A DNA stretch of 64,000 bases. Source: Harmonia axyridis (taxonomy: Eukaryota; Arthropoda; Insecta; Coleoptera; Coccinellidae). Position numbers and translations under genes: made by a program. Positions 42,930 through 55,900 of this stretch are shown here, one piece after another (within the stretch, counting starts at the first letter, position 1; each line of letters opens with the position of its first letter). Below the pieces are notes generated by a model. The model saw only the letters and a program-made list of their open reading frames with translations, ran no database searches and had not been told where the DNA came from. Where the stretch lies: the NCBI RefSeq assembly GCF_914767665.1, contig NC_059507.1, forward strand, positions 372,001 to 436,000, written 5' to 3'.

Positions 42930-43055
42930 TTCGTTGAAGCGTGTATCGGTTCTTTTGTAGTAATGGCGTAGTTTTTACTTGTCGAGTGTCAAAATATGAC
43001 AGCTTCTAAAGTCACAGCTGCCTAGATAGCGGGCTATTCAGAATGAACCCCTCGT
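42930..43055 (-). repeat. 5' end of 'MERYTLQQ' mariner family
   Basis: GTTGAAGCGTGTATCGGTTC, GATAGCGGGCTATTCAGAAT and GAACCCCTCGTTTATG. Non-coding fragment; the 520 bases between copy 7 and this point hold nothing recognisable. Confidence 0.6.
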
Positions 43056-43059
43056 TTAT

Positions 43060-43800
43060 GTAAGATGTCCAGATACTACAATCCATCTTAAATTAACTCA
43101 AATCCTCAGGATTCGTAATTTTCTTGCGTTGGCACATCGTTTTCACCGACTAGCGCGTCGGTTACAGAATACCTCGGTATTTTGTTATTGTTCAATGTCT
43201 ATGACCTCCTTATTTATGAAGTGAAACTTTTTCTGGACACTTTAATTCTATTACTTCTTACCACAAATCTTCAACACCACTTCATTTATTTCCTAGTGTG
43301 TTTTTTTTGAATTCCTCAAATTTAATCAACTTTCACACTGACTTATCATGTCCTTACTTGGTTAAGCTCCAAGAAGAAATCTCGGTAACATCCAAAACTG
43401 TACTAAATATGCGATAAATCGATTCAATCAAAATAGTTGTTAGAAAAAAAAAACGAAGAAATTGTGAATGTGTCCATTTATCAATATAACGACCTTTTAA
43501 TAAACCTGATATCAATTAATTTATTCATGCTTTACCGCCTCTCGTTTTACAACAATTTCCTTGGTCATAACCAATTAGATAACTTGGGTTGGTCTTACGA
43601 TGGTGATTTACTGGATTATTAACATAAAAATGATTGTGGAAGGATTGTTGCGCCGTTCATTTCGCTCATATATGTACATATACGTCAAGTTTATTATGAG
43701 TTATTCTTGATATCTAGATAAACAAACAAATAGTTAATAAGGCACTTCTAGCTACCGTTAGCCTTTGAGATAGGTTTATTTTTAATTTCTGTTCTATTAG
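43060..43800. other. No gene seen
   Basis: AT-rich spacer. The short plus frame from 43437 has no resemblance to a family and starts in an A-run. Confidence 0.5.
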
Positions 43801-43805
43801 GGTTA

Positions 43806-44770
43806 GGGCAATTGAAAAATCCCCGGTCTGATGCACAGATCACGGTGCTAGTATTAAATCCCTATGATTTTCAGTTAGTACCAATCTTTAAACGATATGT
43901 GTCAAAATTTGACAGCTGTCCGACCATTAGTTTGTAAGATATTGCGTTGTGAGTGAAGCTACTTTTGTTATTTGAAAACAGATAGAAAAGAAAAGAATTT
44001 CGTGTGCTGATTAAATATTGCTTTTTGAAGCGAAAAAATACAGTTGAAAAAAAATCTTGGCTTGATGAAGAGTTTCCGGGGTCTGCACCAGGAAGCTGTT
44101 CAAGTGCAATAAACCTGAATTTTTGCTTCGATATGTGACAATGGATGAAACATGGGTCCATCATTTCACTCCGGAGTCTAATCGACAGTCAGCTGAGTGG
44201 ACTGCATACGATGAACCGAATCCAAAGCGAGGAAAACCAAACAGTCAGCTGGCAAGGTTATGGCATCAGTATTCTGGGATTCGCAAGGTATAATATTCAA
44301 TGATTTCCTCCAAAAGTGCCAGACCATCAACAAGATTATAATTTAGCCTTATTGGATCGTTTGAAGGATGAAATCGTTAAAAAACGACCCCATTCGAAGC
44401 AAAAAAGGTGCTGTTTCATCAAGACAATGCGTCGTGTCACAAATCAATGAGAACAATGGCAAAATTGCATGACTTGCTCCTGCATCCACCGTATTCGCCA
44501 GATCTGGCCCCCAGCGACTTTTTCCTGTTCTCAAACCTGAAAAGAATGTTCGTTGGAAAGAAATTTAGCGCCAATGAAGAAGTATTCGCCGAAACTGAGG
44601 CCTATTTTGAAGCGAAAGACAAATCGTAGTACGAAAATGGTATCGAAAAGTTGGAAGATCGCTATAATCGCTGTATCGCCCACGAAGGCAACTATGTTGC
44701 TAATAAAATCGAATTTTGGCAAAAAAATGTGTTTCATTATGGTAGACCGGGGACTTTTCAATTGACCTGT
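43806..44770 (+). mobile_element. Mellifera-type mariner (DD34D), internally deleted
   Basis: The termini GGGCAATTGAAAAATCCCCG and CCGGGGACTTTTCAATTGAC are inverted. Coding pieces in order are the N-terminal KYCFLKRKNT-like region (about 44000-44090), then a jump to FLLRYVTMDETWVHHFTPES (44115-44180), the MASVFWD region with frameshifts, HQDNASCHKS (44415) and PPYSPDLAPSDFF (44485-44525). Several frameshifts and the deletion make it inactive. A short copy of the other family's end, TCTTATTGGAAAATC, follows at 44857. Confidence 0.88.
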
Positions 44771-44774
44771 TATC

Positions 44775-46495
44775 GTTAATGGTATATCTTCCTCTTCACA
44801 ATGAAATAAATGTATTTATCTCAAAATATATCTTTTTCTAAATATTAAAATGAAATCTCTTATTGGAAAATCTTTTATAAAGCCCCAACAAGCGATGAAA
44901 TTGGCTTGGGCAACAAATATTTGTTCAAGTCGAGATGTTCATTATTAGAGAATGTGGTAAATAAGATAGTCGTGAGTGAGGAAGGAAAAACATTTGTTCT
45001 TTTAAAGGCACGTGCCTATTGTCGGCCGCCTACGATATAGTGGTAATATTCACCTTGAGGCCGTCACGGCAACATCTATGATCTTTATCATGAATCTTTG
45101 ATTTCCTGGCATTTTGCCAGTCTGAGACCTAGTTTTGGACGCAGAGACGGCCGAAGCACAAATTCTCTAGCACCAAATTAAACCTATCAATACATTTCGT
45201 ACGACAGTCAGGGATAAAGGTATCAATAGAATTGCATAGCCATCTAAACTTACTGACATGAGTACCATCGAAAAAACATTCTGTACCTCCAGGAAATAAG
45301 ATAAAACTTGCATATTTGGGCTGAGTACAATTCTGTTTCAGAGTTTGCTTCAATTTTGGCCATAAATCTCTTATCGTTCAAAAATGTACTGAATAAGTCG
45401 TAGACAATTCAGATCTGATTGTGAATATTAATTTTTTCACCTCAAGCAATCGTTACCGTTATAATCCAAATAGTTATTGAAATGGATGCATTCTTGATTC
45501 CTTTAAAAGTCACTGAAAATTTTTTTTTCGTAATTTTACTCCTCATTTGCGCATGATAAGAAGAGCGCTGTTTTTTTTCATTTAAGTCCAGCTGAATGCA
45601 GTTGTTGAATAAATTACATCCATAATGAAATGTTGGTTATCTACACCCACAATGAGGTCGAGAAGATCACTTTATAGATTATCGACGTTTGTTTTCGCCG
45701 AAAAATGAACCGTTCTCAAGTGAGCCTTAATATTCCGGCAATAAAAAGGTCATTTTTGCATTTCTCAACCCACCCACCTACATGGCGATGAACTGCGATA
45801 GGTCGAGTTTGCAAAAATTCCTCTTGTCATTTTTATTGCTGAATTTATGTTGGAAATTAATGTGTTCGGGCATTGTGGGATAGAGTGGAGTGGTTTTCAT
45901 CGGTTCAGATGTGGGTCACGAGCTCCGCCTCTGCAATCTGCATCAGGAAGTTGCGAATTGCCGAAATCGTAAGTCAGGATAACAGAATATGAAGAAATCG
46001 GATCCATTTTGATGCTTTCGGTTGTATAGGGTTTTGCAGTAAGATGATTCGTTTTGATATTGAGAAAAATACGAGTATATTTTAATAGAAATCAATGGAT
46101 GTTTATTTCATTGTGAGGAGAAAGGTAGGCCATGAATGATGGAAATCCAAAAATGTCTTATATTTTTTCATAAAAACGTAGGACTATTTTGTGAGTACAG
46201 TAAGTCAAGATACGAAACAATAACACAGGGATATAAATTTCCAAAATGTAGATTGATAACCTCAAAGAAACAATTGGAATATAGATGAATATAAAACAAT
46301 AACAATTTACCACCCAATATACAGAAGAAAGAAAATCACGAACTATTCGAAAAAGCACTTTACAAAATCTTGGTTGAAATGGAACCATATTTGTTAAAAG
46401 ATTATGGTCTAGATAACTAAGATCATGTATTTTTTGACACTCTATTTCATTTCTCTTTATGTTCTTACTGTAGAGTGCCTTGAAATAAAAATTAT
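44775..46495. other. No gene established
   Basis: Mostly AT-rich. A minus-strand open stretch 45353-45129 (FPGGTECFFDGTHVSKFRW, then DTFIPDCRTKCIDRF) is more GC-rich and cysteine-bearing than its surroundings. I recognise no family, and it may be a retroelement or gene fragment. Nothing else stands out. Confidence 0.4.
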
Positions 46496-46718
46496 ATTAC
46501 TATAATTATTATTATTTCATTTCAAGAAAATTTCCATCACTAATTCGCACATTTGCTGCTCTATTTCCTCGATAACTTCACGAATTACATTTTTAAAGGC
46601 TTGATTCGATTGTGGAGCATTGGTATAGACCTTATCTTTCACGTGGCCCCAAAGAAAAAAAAAGTAAAGTGTTAAATCACAAGATCTCGGTAGTTAATTG
46701 TGATAGCCTCTTCGAGAA
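46495..46718 (-). pseudogene. 'MERYTLQQ' mariner relic, C-terminal part
   Basis: The minus strand encodes a YFFLWGHVKDKVYTNAPQSN-like stretch, then NVIREVIEEIEQQMCELVME, the C-terminal tail of the second mariner family. A run of A's after CCCC breaks the frame. It abuts the foldback element to its right. Confidence 0.65.
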
Positions 46719-47168
46719 ATACGCTCTATTAGTGATGACGTCACACACCGCCATTTTAGTTCTCCAGTCAGTGTTCGAAATCCAAACAAACAAATTGTCA
46801 TTCAAATTAGTACGTTGTCGTTGAATAAATTGGCTCAATTTGATAAATAAGATTATTTAAGGAACGATTTTACTATTCATTGATAGACAGAAGGCACGAA
46901 ATTAATGCCAGTAAGTTCGAACTTGAAGTTCAACTAATAAACACGGCTTTCTACGAAATCTGAGGAAATAATACAGGAATCAAACTTACTGGTATTCTGT
47001 CTATCAATTAATACTGAAATCGTTCCTCGAATACTCGTATTTATGAAAATAAGCCAATTCCTTCAACGACACCGTACTAATTTGAGCGACAATTTATTTG
47101 TTTGGATTCCGAAAACTGACAGGAGAACCAAAAATGGCGGTGTGTAATGTCACACTAATAGAGCGTAT
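46719..47168. mobile_element. Foldback element with ~170-bp inverted arms
   Basis: ATACGCTCTATTAGTGATG..ACACCGCCATTTT at the left is mirrored by AAAATGGCGGTGTG..CACTAATAGAGCGTAT at the right. The arms continue through AACAAATTGTC / GACAATTTATTTGTT and end at TTGATAGACAGAA / TTCTGTCTATCAA. Identity is about 80% by eye, the centre is about 95 bp, and there is no coding frame. Confidence 0.8.
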
Positions 47169-47389
47169 AACGGATAGGAAACTTTTCTTAAAAAATTCCG
47201 ATTGTTTCGATATTTCGATGAAAAAACAGATCATTTTGATGCATTTCAAGGACAATTTGCAAAGATATGAGGTTGTTGGTGATCAACCGGCTTGAGTTCT
47301 GATGTTCATTGAACTTAAAAGGCCTTAAAACCTAAGTCTTTATGGAAAATACGGTGTAATGTCGTTTGTGGATGCCTTATTTCAAAGAT

Positions 47390-47545
47390 CGACAAGGAAT
47401 CGAAAAACCTGGATTTTCGTCAACACTACGGTCTAAAGCAGCAATATTCTCAGTTGTTCTTGAGCGACGCACACGGTTTCGATTCTTCACATCAATAACT
47501 TGTCATAACAGCTCAAATTTTTCCACCAGTTTCCCTATTCCGGTG
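47390..47545 (-). pseudogene. 'MERYTLQQ' mariner relic, helix-turn-helix part
   Basis: The minus strand carries the LVEKFE, NRNRVRRSRT and TENIAA-like words of the N-terminal region, with decay. Together with 46495-46718 it may be one old element split by the foldback insertion. Confidence 0.55.
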
Positions 47546-48227
47546 TACTCAAAAATGCTTTATTTTTTTAATTGTGACTGCAAAACTCTCAGCATTTTTG
47601 TATTGTTAGGTTAAATATCCTATGAATGCCATTAGGGAAAGACGGAAAAAAATTATTTCTAATAACGAAGAAATTACAAAACTTATCATAAATGCACATC
47701 GTTTGAGAAAACCGTTACATTTCGGTGAATTTAACATAATAGTTATGAATATTATCGCCATCGAAACAGATCAATTTCCTTATTGACTATTTACAAAGTC
47801 CTCCTCATTACGCCAATCGCTTCACAATAGAAAAAAGAAAACGTCGATCGACTTCTCAAACCTCAACATGCATATCTTTTGACATAAACAACTATAAACG
47901 TCAAAAATTGATAATTTTCTCGCTACTACTGTTACGAGCCAGTAAATAAAGTCGAGAAGTGTTCTATTTATGTCGAATCAAGGCTCGAAACTGAATGTTG
48001 AGGGCAAATTGCCTCGTTACAAGCTCGATAACTCCTTGCCACAGCCGTTCCAACATATATCGGCTCAACGTGCGAGTCAACATGTTTTCATAATTACGAT
48101 GGCAATAATCATTTAAATTTCTCGTGGTTACAAATTGGTGTTTTACACTCTCGAATTCGCAGAATGAACGGAAATCACTAACGTGATTCAAGCGGATAAG
48201 GATCTCATACACGAGGATTCTACAGGG

Positions 48228-48391
48228 TTGCCCAATAAGAGCTGTCAGTTTTGAATATCCCGGTAACTGGGCAGTTTTGACATTTAAATGGAACGATATA
48301 CGCTTCATCAACGCTTTGAAATTGTTAAAATGGTGAAAATACAGCAGTTACTGTGGAGAATCGAAACCGTGTGCGTCGCTTAAGAATATTA
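48228..48391 (+). repeat. 'MERYTLQQ' mariner relic carrying a mariner insertion
   Basis: CAGTTTTGACATTTAAATGG, AACGATATACGCTTCATCAA and GAATCGAAACCGTGTGCGTC give the start and the NRVRRS block in shortened form. A mellifera-type mariner begins at 48392. Confidence 0.6.
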
Positions 48392-49677
48392 GGCCAATTG
48401 AAAAGTCCCCGGTCTGATGCAAAGATGGCGATGCTAGTATTGAATCTATATGATTTTTAGCTAGTACCAACCTTCAAACGATACGTGTCAAAATTTGACA
48501 CCAGTCCGACCATTGGTTTGTGAGATATTGCGTTGTGAGTGTAGCTACTTTTGTTGTTTGTGAAAAGATGGAAAAAAAGAATTTCGTGTGCTAATTAAAT
48601 ATTGCTTTTTGAAGCGAAAAAATACAGTTGAAACAAAATCTTGGATTGATAAAGAGCTTTCGGGGTCTGCACCAGGAAAATCAACCATCATTCATTGGTA
48701 TGCTAAACGTGGTGAAATGAGCATCGAAGACGGCGAACGCAGTGGATGTCCAAAAGACATCCAAAAGACAGTCGGCTGTCACCGACGAAAAAATAAAAAA
48801 AGTTCACAAAATAATTTTGAATGACCGTAAAGTAAAGTTGATCGAGATAGCAGACATTGTGAAGATATCATCTGAACGTGTACATCATATCATTCGCGAA
48901 TATTTGTACATGAGGAAGCTGTATGCAAAATGGGTGCCGCGCGAGCTCACAATCGATCAAAATCAACAACGTGTTAATGATTCTGAGCAGTGTTTGAAGC
49001 TGTTTGAGTGCAATAAACCTGAATTTTTGCGTCGATATGTGACAATGGCTCCATAATTTCACTCCGGATTTCAATTGACAGTCAGCTGAGTGGACTGCAC
49101 ACGATGAACCGAATCCAAAGCGAGGAAAAACACAACAGTCAGCTGCCAAGGTTATGGCATCAGTATTCTGGGATGCGAAAGGTATAATATTCATTGATTA
49201 CCTCCAAAAGGACCAGAGCATCAACAGCGATCATTATACAGCGTTATTGGATCGTTTAAAGGACGAAATCTTTAAAAAACGATCCCATTTGAAGAAAAAA
49301 AAGGTGCTGTTTCATCAAGACAATGCGCCTTGTCACAAATAAATCAAAACAATGGCAAAATTGCATGAATTTGGGTTCGAATTGCTTCTGCATCCACCGT
49401 ATTCGCCAGATCTGGCCCCCAGCGACTTTTTCCTGTTCTAAGACCTCAAAAGAATGATCGCTGGAAAGAAATTTAGTGCCAATGAAGAAGTAAACGCCTA
49501 CTGAGGCAAATTTTGAAGCGAAAGACAAATCGAACTACAAAAATGGTATCGAAAAGTTGAAAGATCGCTATAATCGCTGTATCGCCCTCGAAGGCAACTA
49601 TGTTGAATGATAAAATCGAATTTTTCCAAAAAAAATGTGTTTTACTATGGTAGACCGGTTACTTTTCAATTAGCCTG
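48392..49677 (+). mobile_element. Mellifera-type mariner (DD34D), near full length, dead
   Basis: The termini GGCCAATTGAAAAGTCCCCG and ACCGGTTACTTTTCAATTAG are inverted; total length is about 1.29 kb, as for intact mariners. The transposase can be followed across frames: APGKSTIIHWYAKRGEMS, then DRKVKLIEIADIVKISSERV, RRYVTM with the first Asp codon region lost (ATGGCTCC for ATGGATGAA), MASVFWDAKGIIFIDYLQK, HQDNAPCHK then a stop, and PPYSPDLAPSDFFLF then a stop. A duplicated GACATCCAAAAGACA near 48755 shifts the frame. It is inactive. Confidence 0.9.
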
Positions 49678-49679
49678 TT

Positions 49680-51570
49680 TTCAAAAAGTTTCATTGAAAA
49701 TGACAAAAAACTTATCGATGAACACGTCTTCTGACTGTAGAATTCATTGTAAACTTTTACTTTTCTGGCCTGACGTAGTATGTAATAGATTTCTTGCGAG
49801 TTTTATCCCATCTATCCCATGGTAATTATTAAGCCATCAGGAATCTATGATGAAGCTCGCTCATAACGGATACTTAATGGTTTCTACTTGGATATGTCAT
49901 AATGCAGATCAGTCGGTAGCTTTCAAAACAACCAGAGACTGATGATTCGCAGTTTTTACTGGAATAATCAGAAGCTGAAGATTTAAACGCGATGGAGATC
50001 TTGAAATAATTGCTTCGATTTCAGATGGGGAATTATCTATATAGAAAACGAACGAATTAGTCTTCGAAATTACATAATTGAAATACTTTTTTCGTAGATA
50101 AGAAGCCGAGTATAATTATTAGAATATTCTTGAAAATGTCAAAATATTATCCTAACACCGCATACCAAAATTTTAGGTTAGTTCAAAATTGGGCTAATTA
50201 GGGATCGTTAATTCTGACACCGCTAACCGAATTTTCGTAGAACTCACAGTTTTGAGGAAATTTTAACTCGAAATTTGGGAAAAAACACTAAAAATTGAAT
50301 CTCTTTACTAAAATCGTTAAATCTTCTGAAATATTCGTCACAGACCCCTCAAATAAAAACGTTTTTTTATAGATCGAGCTACGATCTACAACATATTGAG
50401 TTTTCAAGTCCGTATCTTGCCTCAAGGAGAATTGACAGCCTCGAGAATATTATCAAAACTTTTTTGAAAATTTAGTTCACAACCTATAATTCCTGAAATA
50501 ATGGACTAATCTCTAAACTGCAAGCATTTTCGTAATCTACGTCTACAAGGTCTAAACGTATATCTAAATTTGTTCGATAGTCTAAATGAAAGTGTATTTT
50601 ATTTACTTTTACTTTCGGAATCAAAAATGGACAACTCAAGAAAAGATTTTTCCTTATTTGTTATTAGATAGTAGAAGAGTGTAATGTAATTAAATAAAAT
50701 TTAAGAAAGTTGTGTACATATTCAGATGAGTGAACTGAATAAATTCGTTCACCAGGAAAAAATGTCCAAAAACATGATTTCTCGAAATAAAAATTTAAAT
50801 AATTGATATTCGCGACTTTCACTATTTTCACTTGTTGGCATTACGTCTTGTTTCTTCATTTGAAAATACTGAAAGTCTAAATCATCAATATTTCATTTTG
50901 TCCAAAAATTAATTCAAATCCTATCGACGTTATTCAATTCTAGTAACACCTTGTCAATCATTTACGACACCAGATGTTAATGAATTTGTTTCAGGGAATC
51001 ATTCGACAACACAATAAATAAAAAGAAATTCAAATTCTATGGACAAATCATTCAATTCGATTCTTCGGAAACAGGTTTCTTCAAAATGATTCGTTATTAA
51101 TATTCTCAATTCATTTTGTGAGCACCGCTTTGCATTTTGATATGCACTAACTTATTGGGATTTTATTCTGCATTGTGTGGGTAACTTTTACAGTTACCTC
51201 GAATGCTGTCATGAATTGGCCTATCCGAGAATACAAAAGAGCCAACATCTTTTTTCGTGCAATCCTCAGGATATTGGAAGTGCGAATTATTTATGAGTCG
51301 TCAATATCTCTTTCAATTTCGAGCAACACATTCAAGATTCAAATCATAGAAGTCTAACTCAAACTATCAATGTTGTGATATTTCTCACAGGAAGAGTCGA
51401 TGCTATCCTGATAATACAAGGTGATTCACTGGGATCACCTATTGCAAGTTTATGGAAATCTAATCATAATTTTGAGCTGAAAATTTGCGTATTGAGGTTT
51501 GATACAACGATCTTTCTCCCTTAAATATTTCAGATCTCTACAACTTTCGGTTATACCGGAAACAGACTAC
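49680..51570. other. No gene seen
   Basis: AT-rich sequence. Short open frames are at background level. No termini or repeats recognised. Confidence 0.5.
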
Positions 51571-51572
51571 TA

Positions 51573-52511
51573 AAGGGTGTTTTTTTTCGAGGTATATATC
51601 TTTAAGTTGGCATTACTGTTCAAGATGGCGACCGATTTAACAGCTGTCGAGTGATTTATTCTCAGTTTGGTTTGGCAATTCATCATGAATAGACTCACGC
51701 CTGAACAACGCTTGCAAATAGTGCAATTTTATTTCGAAAATAATGGTTCTGTGCGGAATACGTATCGCGCACTACGTCCATTTTATTTTGTTTAGCGATG
51801 AAGCGCACTTCTGGTTGAATGGCTACGTCAACAAACAAAACTGCCGCATTTGGAGTGAAGCTAATTCTCAAGTGTATGTCGAAACACCGTTACATCCAGA
51901 AAAACTGACTGTTTGGTGCGCTTTATGGGCTGGTGGAATCATTGGTCCGTACTTCTTCAAAAACGATGATGGCCAGAACGTTACAGTCAATGGTGATCGG
52001 TATAGAGCCATGATTACTAACTTTTTGATTCCTGAATTGAACAACCATGATGTCCAGGAGCTGTGGTTCCAACAAGACGGCGCAACATGTCACACAGCTC
52101 GTGCCACAATCGATTTATTGAAAGACACGTTTGGTGACCGCCTAATTTCACGTTTTGGACCTGTGAATTGGCCTCCAAGATCTTGTGATTCAACACCGCT
52201 AGACTACCTTCTGTGGGTCTATGTAAAGTCATTGGTCTATGCGGATAAACCACAAACCCTTGACCATTTGGAAGACAACATTCGCCGTGTTATTGCCGAT
52301 ATACGGCCACAATGTTGGAAAAAGTCATCGAAAATTGGACGTCCAGATTGGACTACATCCGAGCCAGCCGTGGCGGTCATATGCCAGAAATCATATTTAA
52401 AATGTAATGCCACAAGATTATCTTGCGGATAAATAAAATTCATGTCAATCGAATAATCCATCGTTGTTTTATTGCAATTTAAAGTTCTATAGCTCTAAAA
52501 AAAACACCCTT
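51573..52511 (+). mobile_element. DD41D mariner-like element, copy 8
   Basis: Complete termini with the palindromic flanks TACTAAAGGG and CCCTTTAGTA, which fit a TA target. The shared deletion is present. The fusion frame opens at ATG 51743 and runs 229 codons, but one base is missing at CGGCCACAATGTTGG (52303-52317), so the last ~40 residues are out of frame. Confidence 0.93.
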
Positions 52512-52514
52512 TAG

Positions 52515-54310
52515 TATTATAATACTGTTTGTGGTTTGGACCAAAAATTAACAGAGTGTTTATAAGAAGACAATGAACTTGGACAACTCAAATTCATCAA
52601 AACTCAAGAGCTTTGTCATTGAAATCTTGTTAACTGATCCATGCTAGGGTAGGGAGTCGATTTTACTTATTTTTGAGCCGTCTCTGAACGAACTTATCCA
52701 CACAAATGATTGGAAATTATTCGACATAAACAGCTATCATAAAACAACTTTTTTATTAGAATGGCTTCACCTTTCGCAATTTGATCAATAAAATTTCAAT
52801 TTTATAGATAGAACAGGTCGATTTAATATAATTCAACTAGATAAAACCATGTTTACTGAGAGATAAAAGTGTGTTTGCTCAAATATTGTTCTACATTCTT
52901 GCTGTATGGAAGATTGCCGTCAGTTTAGTGCGGTACAGATAGTTTCTCAACGCATTTCATACATTTGAAATTGAATAATTCAGTTTGAAAACACTGAATA
53001 ACACATTCCTTTATTTATTGAAGCTCCAATGTTGAAAAAAATACGAACCAAGCCTAGAAAATCATGAAGACGAAATCAAATTGAAAAATTTCCTATATTA
53101 TTATTTAAAAATAAAATTTTTCTCGAATGAATAAATATTTGGAATGAACACATAACTTTGTCGATAATTATACGTTGATCGGAATAGGACTTTAATAGTT
53201 CAATAAATTGTTTGGATATTGGACGACGTTAAGGGAACTGACAATTTTTTTAATGTCTTTATTATTTATTAGGAGGCTCACCAGTCCAGGACAACTTTTA
53301 TTATTGATTATATTTCAAATATTTATTGCTAATAATTCTGAATCCTTTTTAATGCTCTCTTTTCAATAATAAACTTGTTGTTATTTTCTTTATGCAGTTT
53401 GTAGAAGGATTTTCGGAATAAAAAATAATGAATGACGTTTTTAAATTCTATATCGTGGTGTTGAAAAAAAAGATGTTAGGTTTATTCATACAGTTATGAA
53501 CATCAAATTTATGAGACAGAGACAGATAATATTGATTTGGAAAGGTGAAGACTTATGTAGATTCGGTAGCAGTTCCTGAAACTTAATTAAATTCGAATCT
53601 AAATTCATTTCATCTTGATTTATTGGAAGAATGAGTCCGCGATTGAAATCTACTAGGCATTTCATTCAGATTTTAAATACTCGTCACTATCTTATTTCGA
53701 ATTCATTTCAATCAACTATTCTCTACGCACAGAAAACCTGCTATTGAATAATTGAAGATACCTATCTCCCAAAATAAAGCATTTCATTCCATTCAAATCT
53801 TCCATTTGACACTCCCAAAATACCATAGATATCTTAGACTATAACAATAGAAAAATTAAAATGTGGACGACTAAGGTTTCGTGGTTTTGTGAATGTTACA
53901 TTTCTGTTTTTCTGGGAAGGTTTCAACAAGAATTTTTATTGCTTCACTTATCAAGGTGTTCTTTACCGAGCAAATACATACCTACCAAACAATAAATGTG
54001 GGCAGGTTCACATCACTTAAGGTGTTTTTTGGATGACTCATAATGAATTCTTTTGTCACTTCGACTTGTGATGTGAGCTGCCATTGTCGCGAAGAAGATT
54101 TAGTATTCAAAACAAGTCTGGGTACAACACAAGAAATATTAAGTTTGAACGCCACACGTGGAAGAGAATAATTATCTCAGACATCGGATGGATTTGCACA
54201 GGCTTGTAAGAATAGGGTAGGAATTTTGCAGTTTCCGGTAGCCTGAACAAGTAGTTTTTTATTGGACAAATACGCGAAGAATGAGAGGTATGGCTTTTGC
54301 TGGCGCTTAT
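52515..54310. other. No gene seen
   Basis: AT-rich spacer between two DD41D copies. No coding resemblance and no obvious repeat. Confidence 0.5.
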
Positions 54311-54312
54311 AA

Positions 54313-55257
54313 AAGGTGTTTTTATTAGAGCTATAGAACTTTAAATTGCAAAAAAACAACGATGGATTATTCGATTGACATGAATTTTATTTATCAGCAA
54401 GATAATCTTATAGCATTACATTTTAAATATGATACTGGCATATGACCGCTACGGCTGGCTCTGATGTAGTCCAATCTGGACGTCCAATTTTCGATGACTT
54501 TTTCCAACATTTGTGGCCGTATATCGGTAATAACACGCCGAATGTTGTCTTCCAAATGGTCAAGGGTTTATGGCTTATCCGCATAGACCAATGACTTTAC
54601 ATAGCCCCACAGAAAGTATATAGTCTAGCGGTGTTAAATCACAAAATCTTGGAGGCCAATTCACAGATCCAAAACGTGAAATTAGGCGGTCACCAAACGT
54701 GTCTTTCAATAAATCGATTCTGGCACGAGATGTGTGACATGTTGCGCCGTTTTGTTGGAATCACAGCTCCTGGACATCATGGTTGTTCAATTCAGCAATG
54801 AAAAAGTTAGTAATCATGGCTCTATAACGATCACCATTGACTGTAACGTTCTGGCCATCATCGTTTTTGAAGAAGTACGGACCAATGATTCCACCAGCCC
54901 ATAAAGCGCACCAAACAGTCAGTTTTTCTGGATGTTACGGTGTTTCGACATACACTTGAGCATTAGCTTCACTCCAAATGTGGCAGTTTTGTTTGTTGAC
55001 GTAGCCATTCAACCAGAAGTGCGCTTCATCGCTAAACAAAATAAAATGGACGTAGTGCGCGATACGTATTCCGCACAGAACCATTATTTTCGAAATAAAA
55101 TTGCACTATTTGCAAGCGTTGTTCAGGCGTGAGTCTATTCAAGATGAATTGCCAAACCAAACTGAGAATAAATCACTCGACAGCTGTTAAATCGGTCGCC
55201 ATCTTGAACAGTAATGCCAACTTAAAGTTATATACCTCGAAAAAAAAAAAACAACCT
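54313..55257 (-). mobile_element. DD41D mariner-like element, copy 9, most decayed
   Basis: Termini are altered (AAGGTGTTTTTATTAGAG and AAAACAACCTA). The shared deletion is present. The catalytic region has a TATA insertion near 54617 and many substitutions, so no long frame survives. Confidence 0.9.
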
Positions 55258-55259
55258 AT

Positions 55260-55400
55260 ATATTGTTAACAATCCCGCATTTTTGCGGATCCACAGGATT
55301 GATAATTTTTAATCCGCGGATCTGCAAAATTGATAGATTGGTGCGGGATTAGATTCTCTAATCCCGATAAACAGAAATAAAGCGTCAAAAACACGACGAG
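55260..55400. repeat. Short palindrome-rich stretch
   Basis: AATCCCGCATTTTTGCGGAT at about 55270 and GGGATTAGATTCTCTAATCCC at 55345-55365 form perfect small hairpins. AATCCGCGGAT at 55310 is also palindromic. It could be the remains of a foldback element; nothing similar was found elsewhere in the window. Confidence 0.4.
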
Positions 55401-55900
55401 ATTTCAGCGATGGTTCCAAACGCTGAACTAACCTAACCCGCAATAAAAAATTCATCATTCCTAATAGCAGAATAATAGCAAAGCTTCAAAAACGTCATGG
55501 TACCTTGCGATGGTCGTTTCTTCACGCTTTCTACTCCAAGAACCACGAATCCAATATCGCACATTCTCAACACCGCCATATTTCCAAGACTTCAACGGTG
55601 GACGCTTGGCTTTGAATAGGAATTATTCAGATTCAAAGAACCAACAACAGCCACAGAAATGACGGTTGTTGCTCGACGGTGTGGAACAACCATAACTGTC
55701 TTCCTTGGGAATGGTAGGTTATGCTCAGCTGACTCTCTTGGCCCCCAGATATCCCTCTATTGTTGGGTAACAGGTGCTCTTTGGGGCCACCGATTTGCAG
55801 GTGGTTTCTGTTTTGGGAAACCTTGGACTCGAGATGGATCACCTGTTTTTTTGACAAACGATGGAGAGTGCTTCGGCTTTGGGAGGTGCCCATAATAGTT
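55400..55900. other. Unassigned GC-richer stretch
   Basis: Base composition is clearly richer in G and C than its surroundings. A minus frame (55895-55633) reads an MGTSQSRSTLHRLSKKQ-like sequence, and another minus frame gives HLPKPKHSPSFVKKTG. Neither is recognised, and no splice signals frame them. Decayed retroelement coding sequence is the best guess. Confidence 0.3.

Noticed and set aside
55633..55893. Minus frame MGTSQSRSTLHRL as a gene
   Set aside because: No family resemblance, no splice signals, and alternative frames are about as open; kept only as an unassigned stretch.
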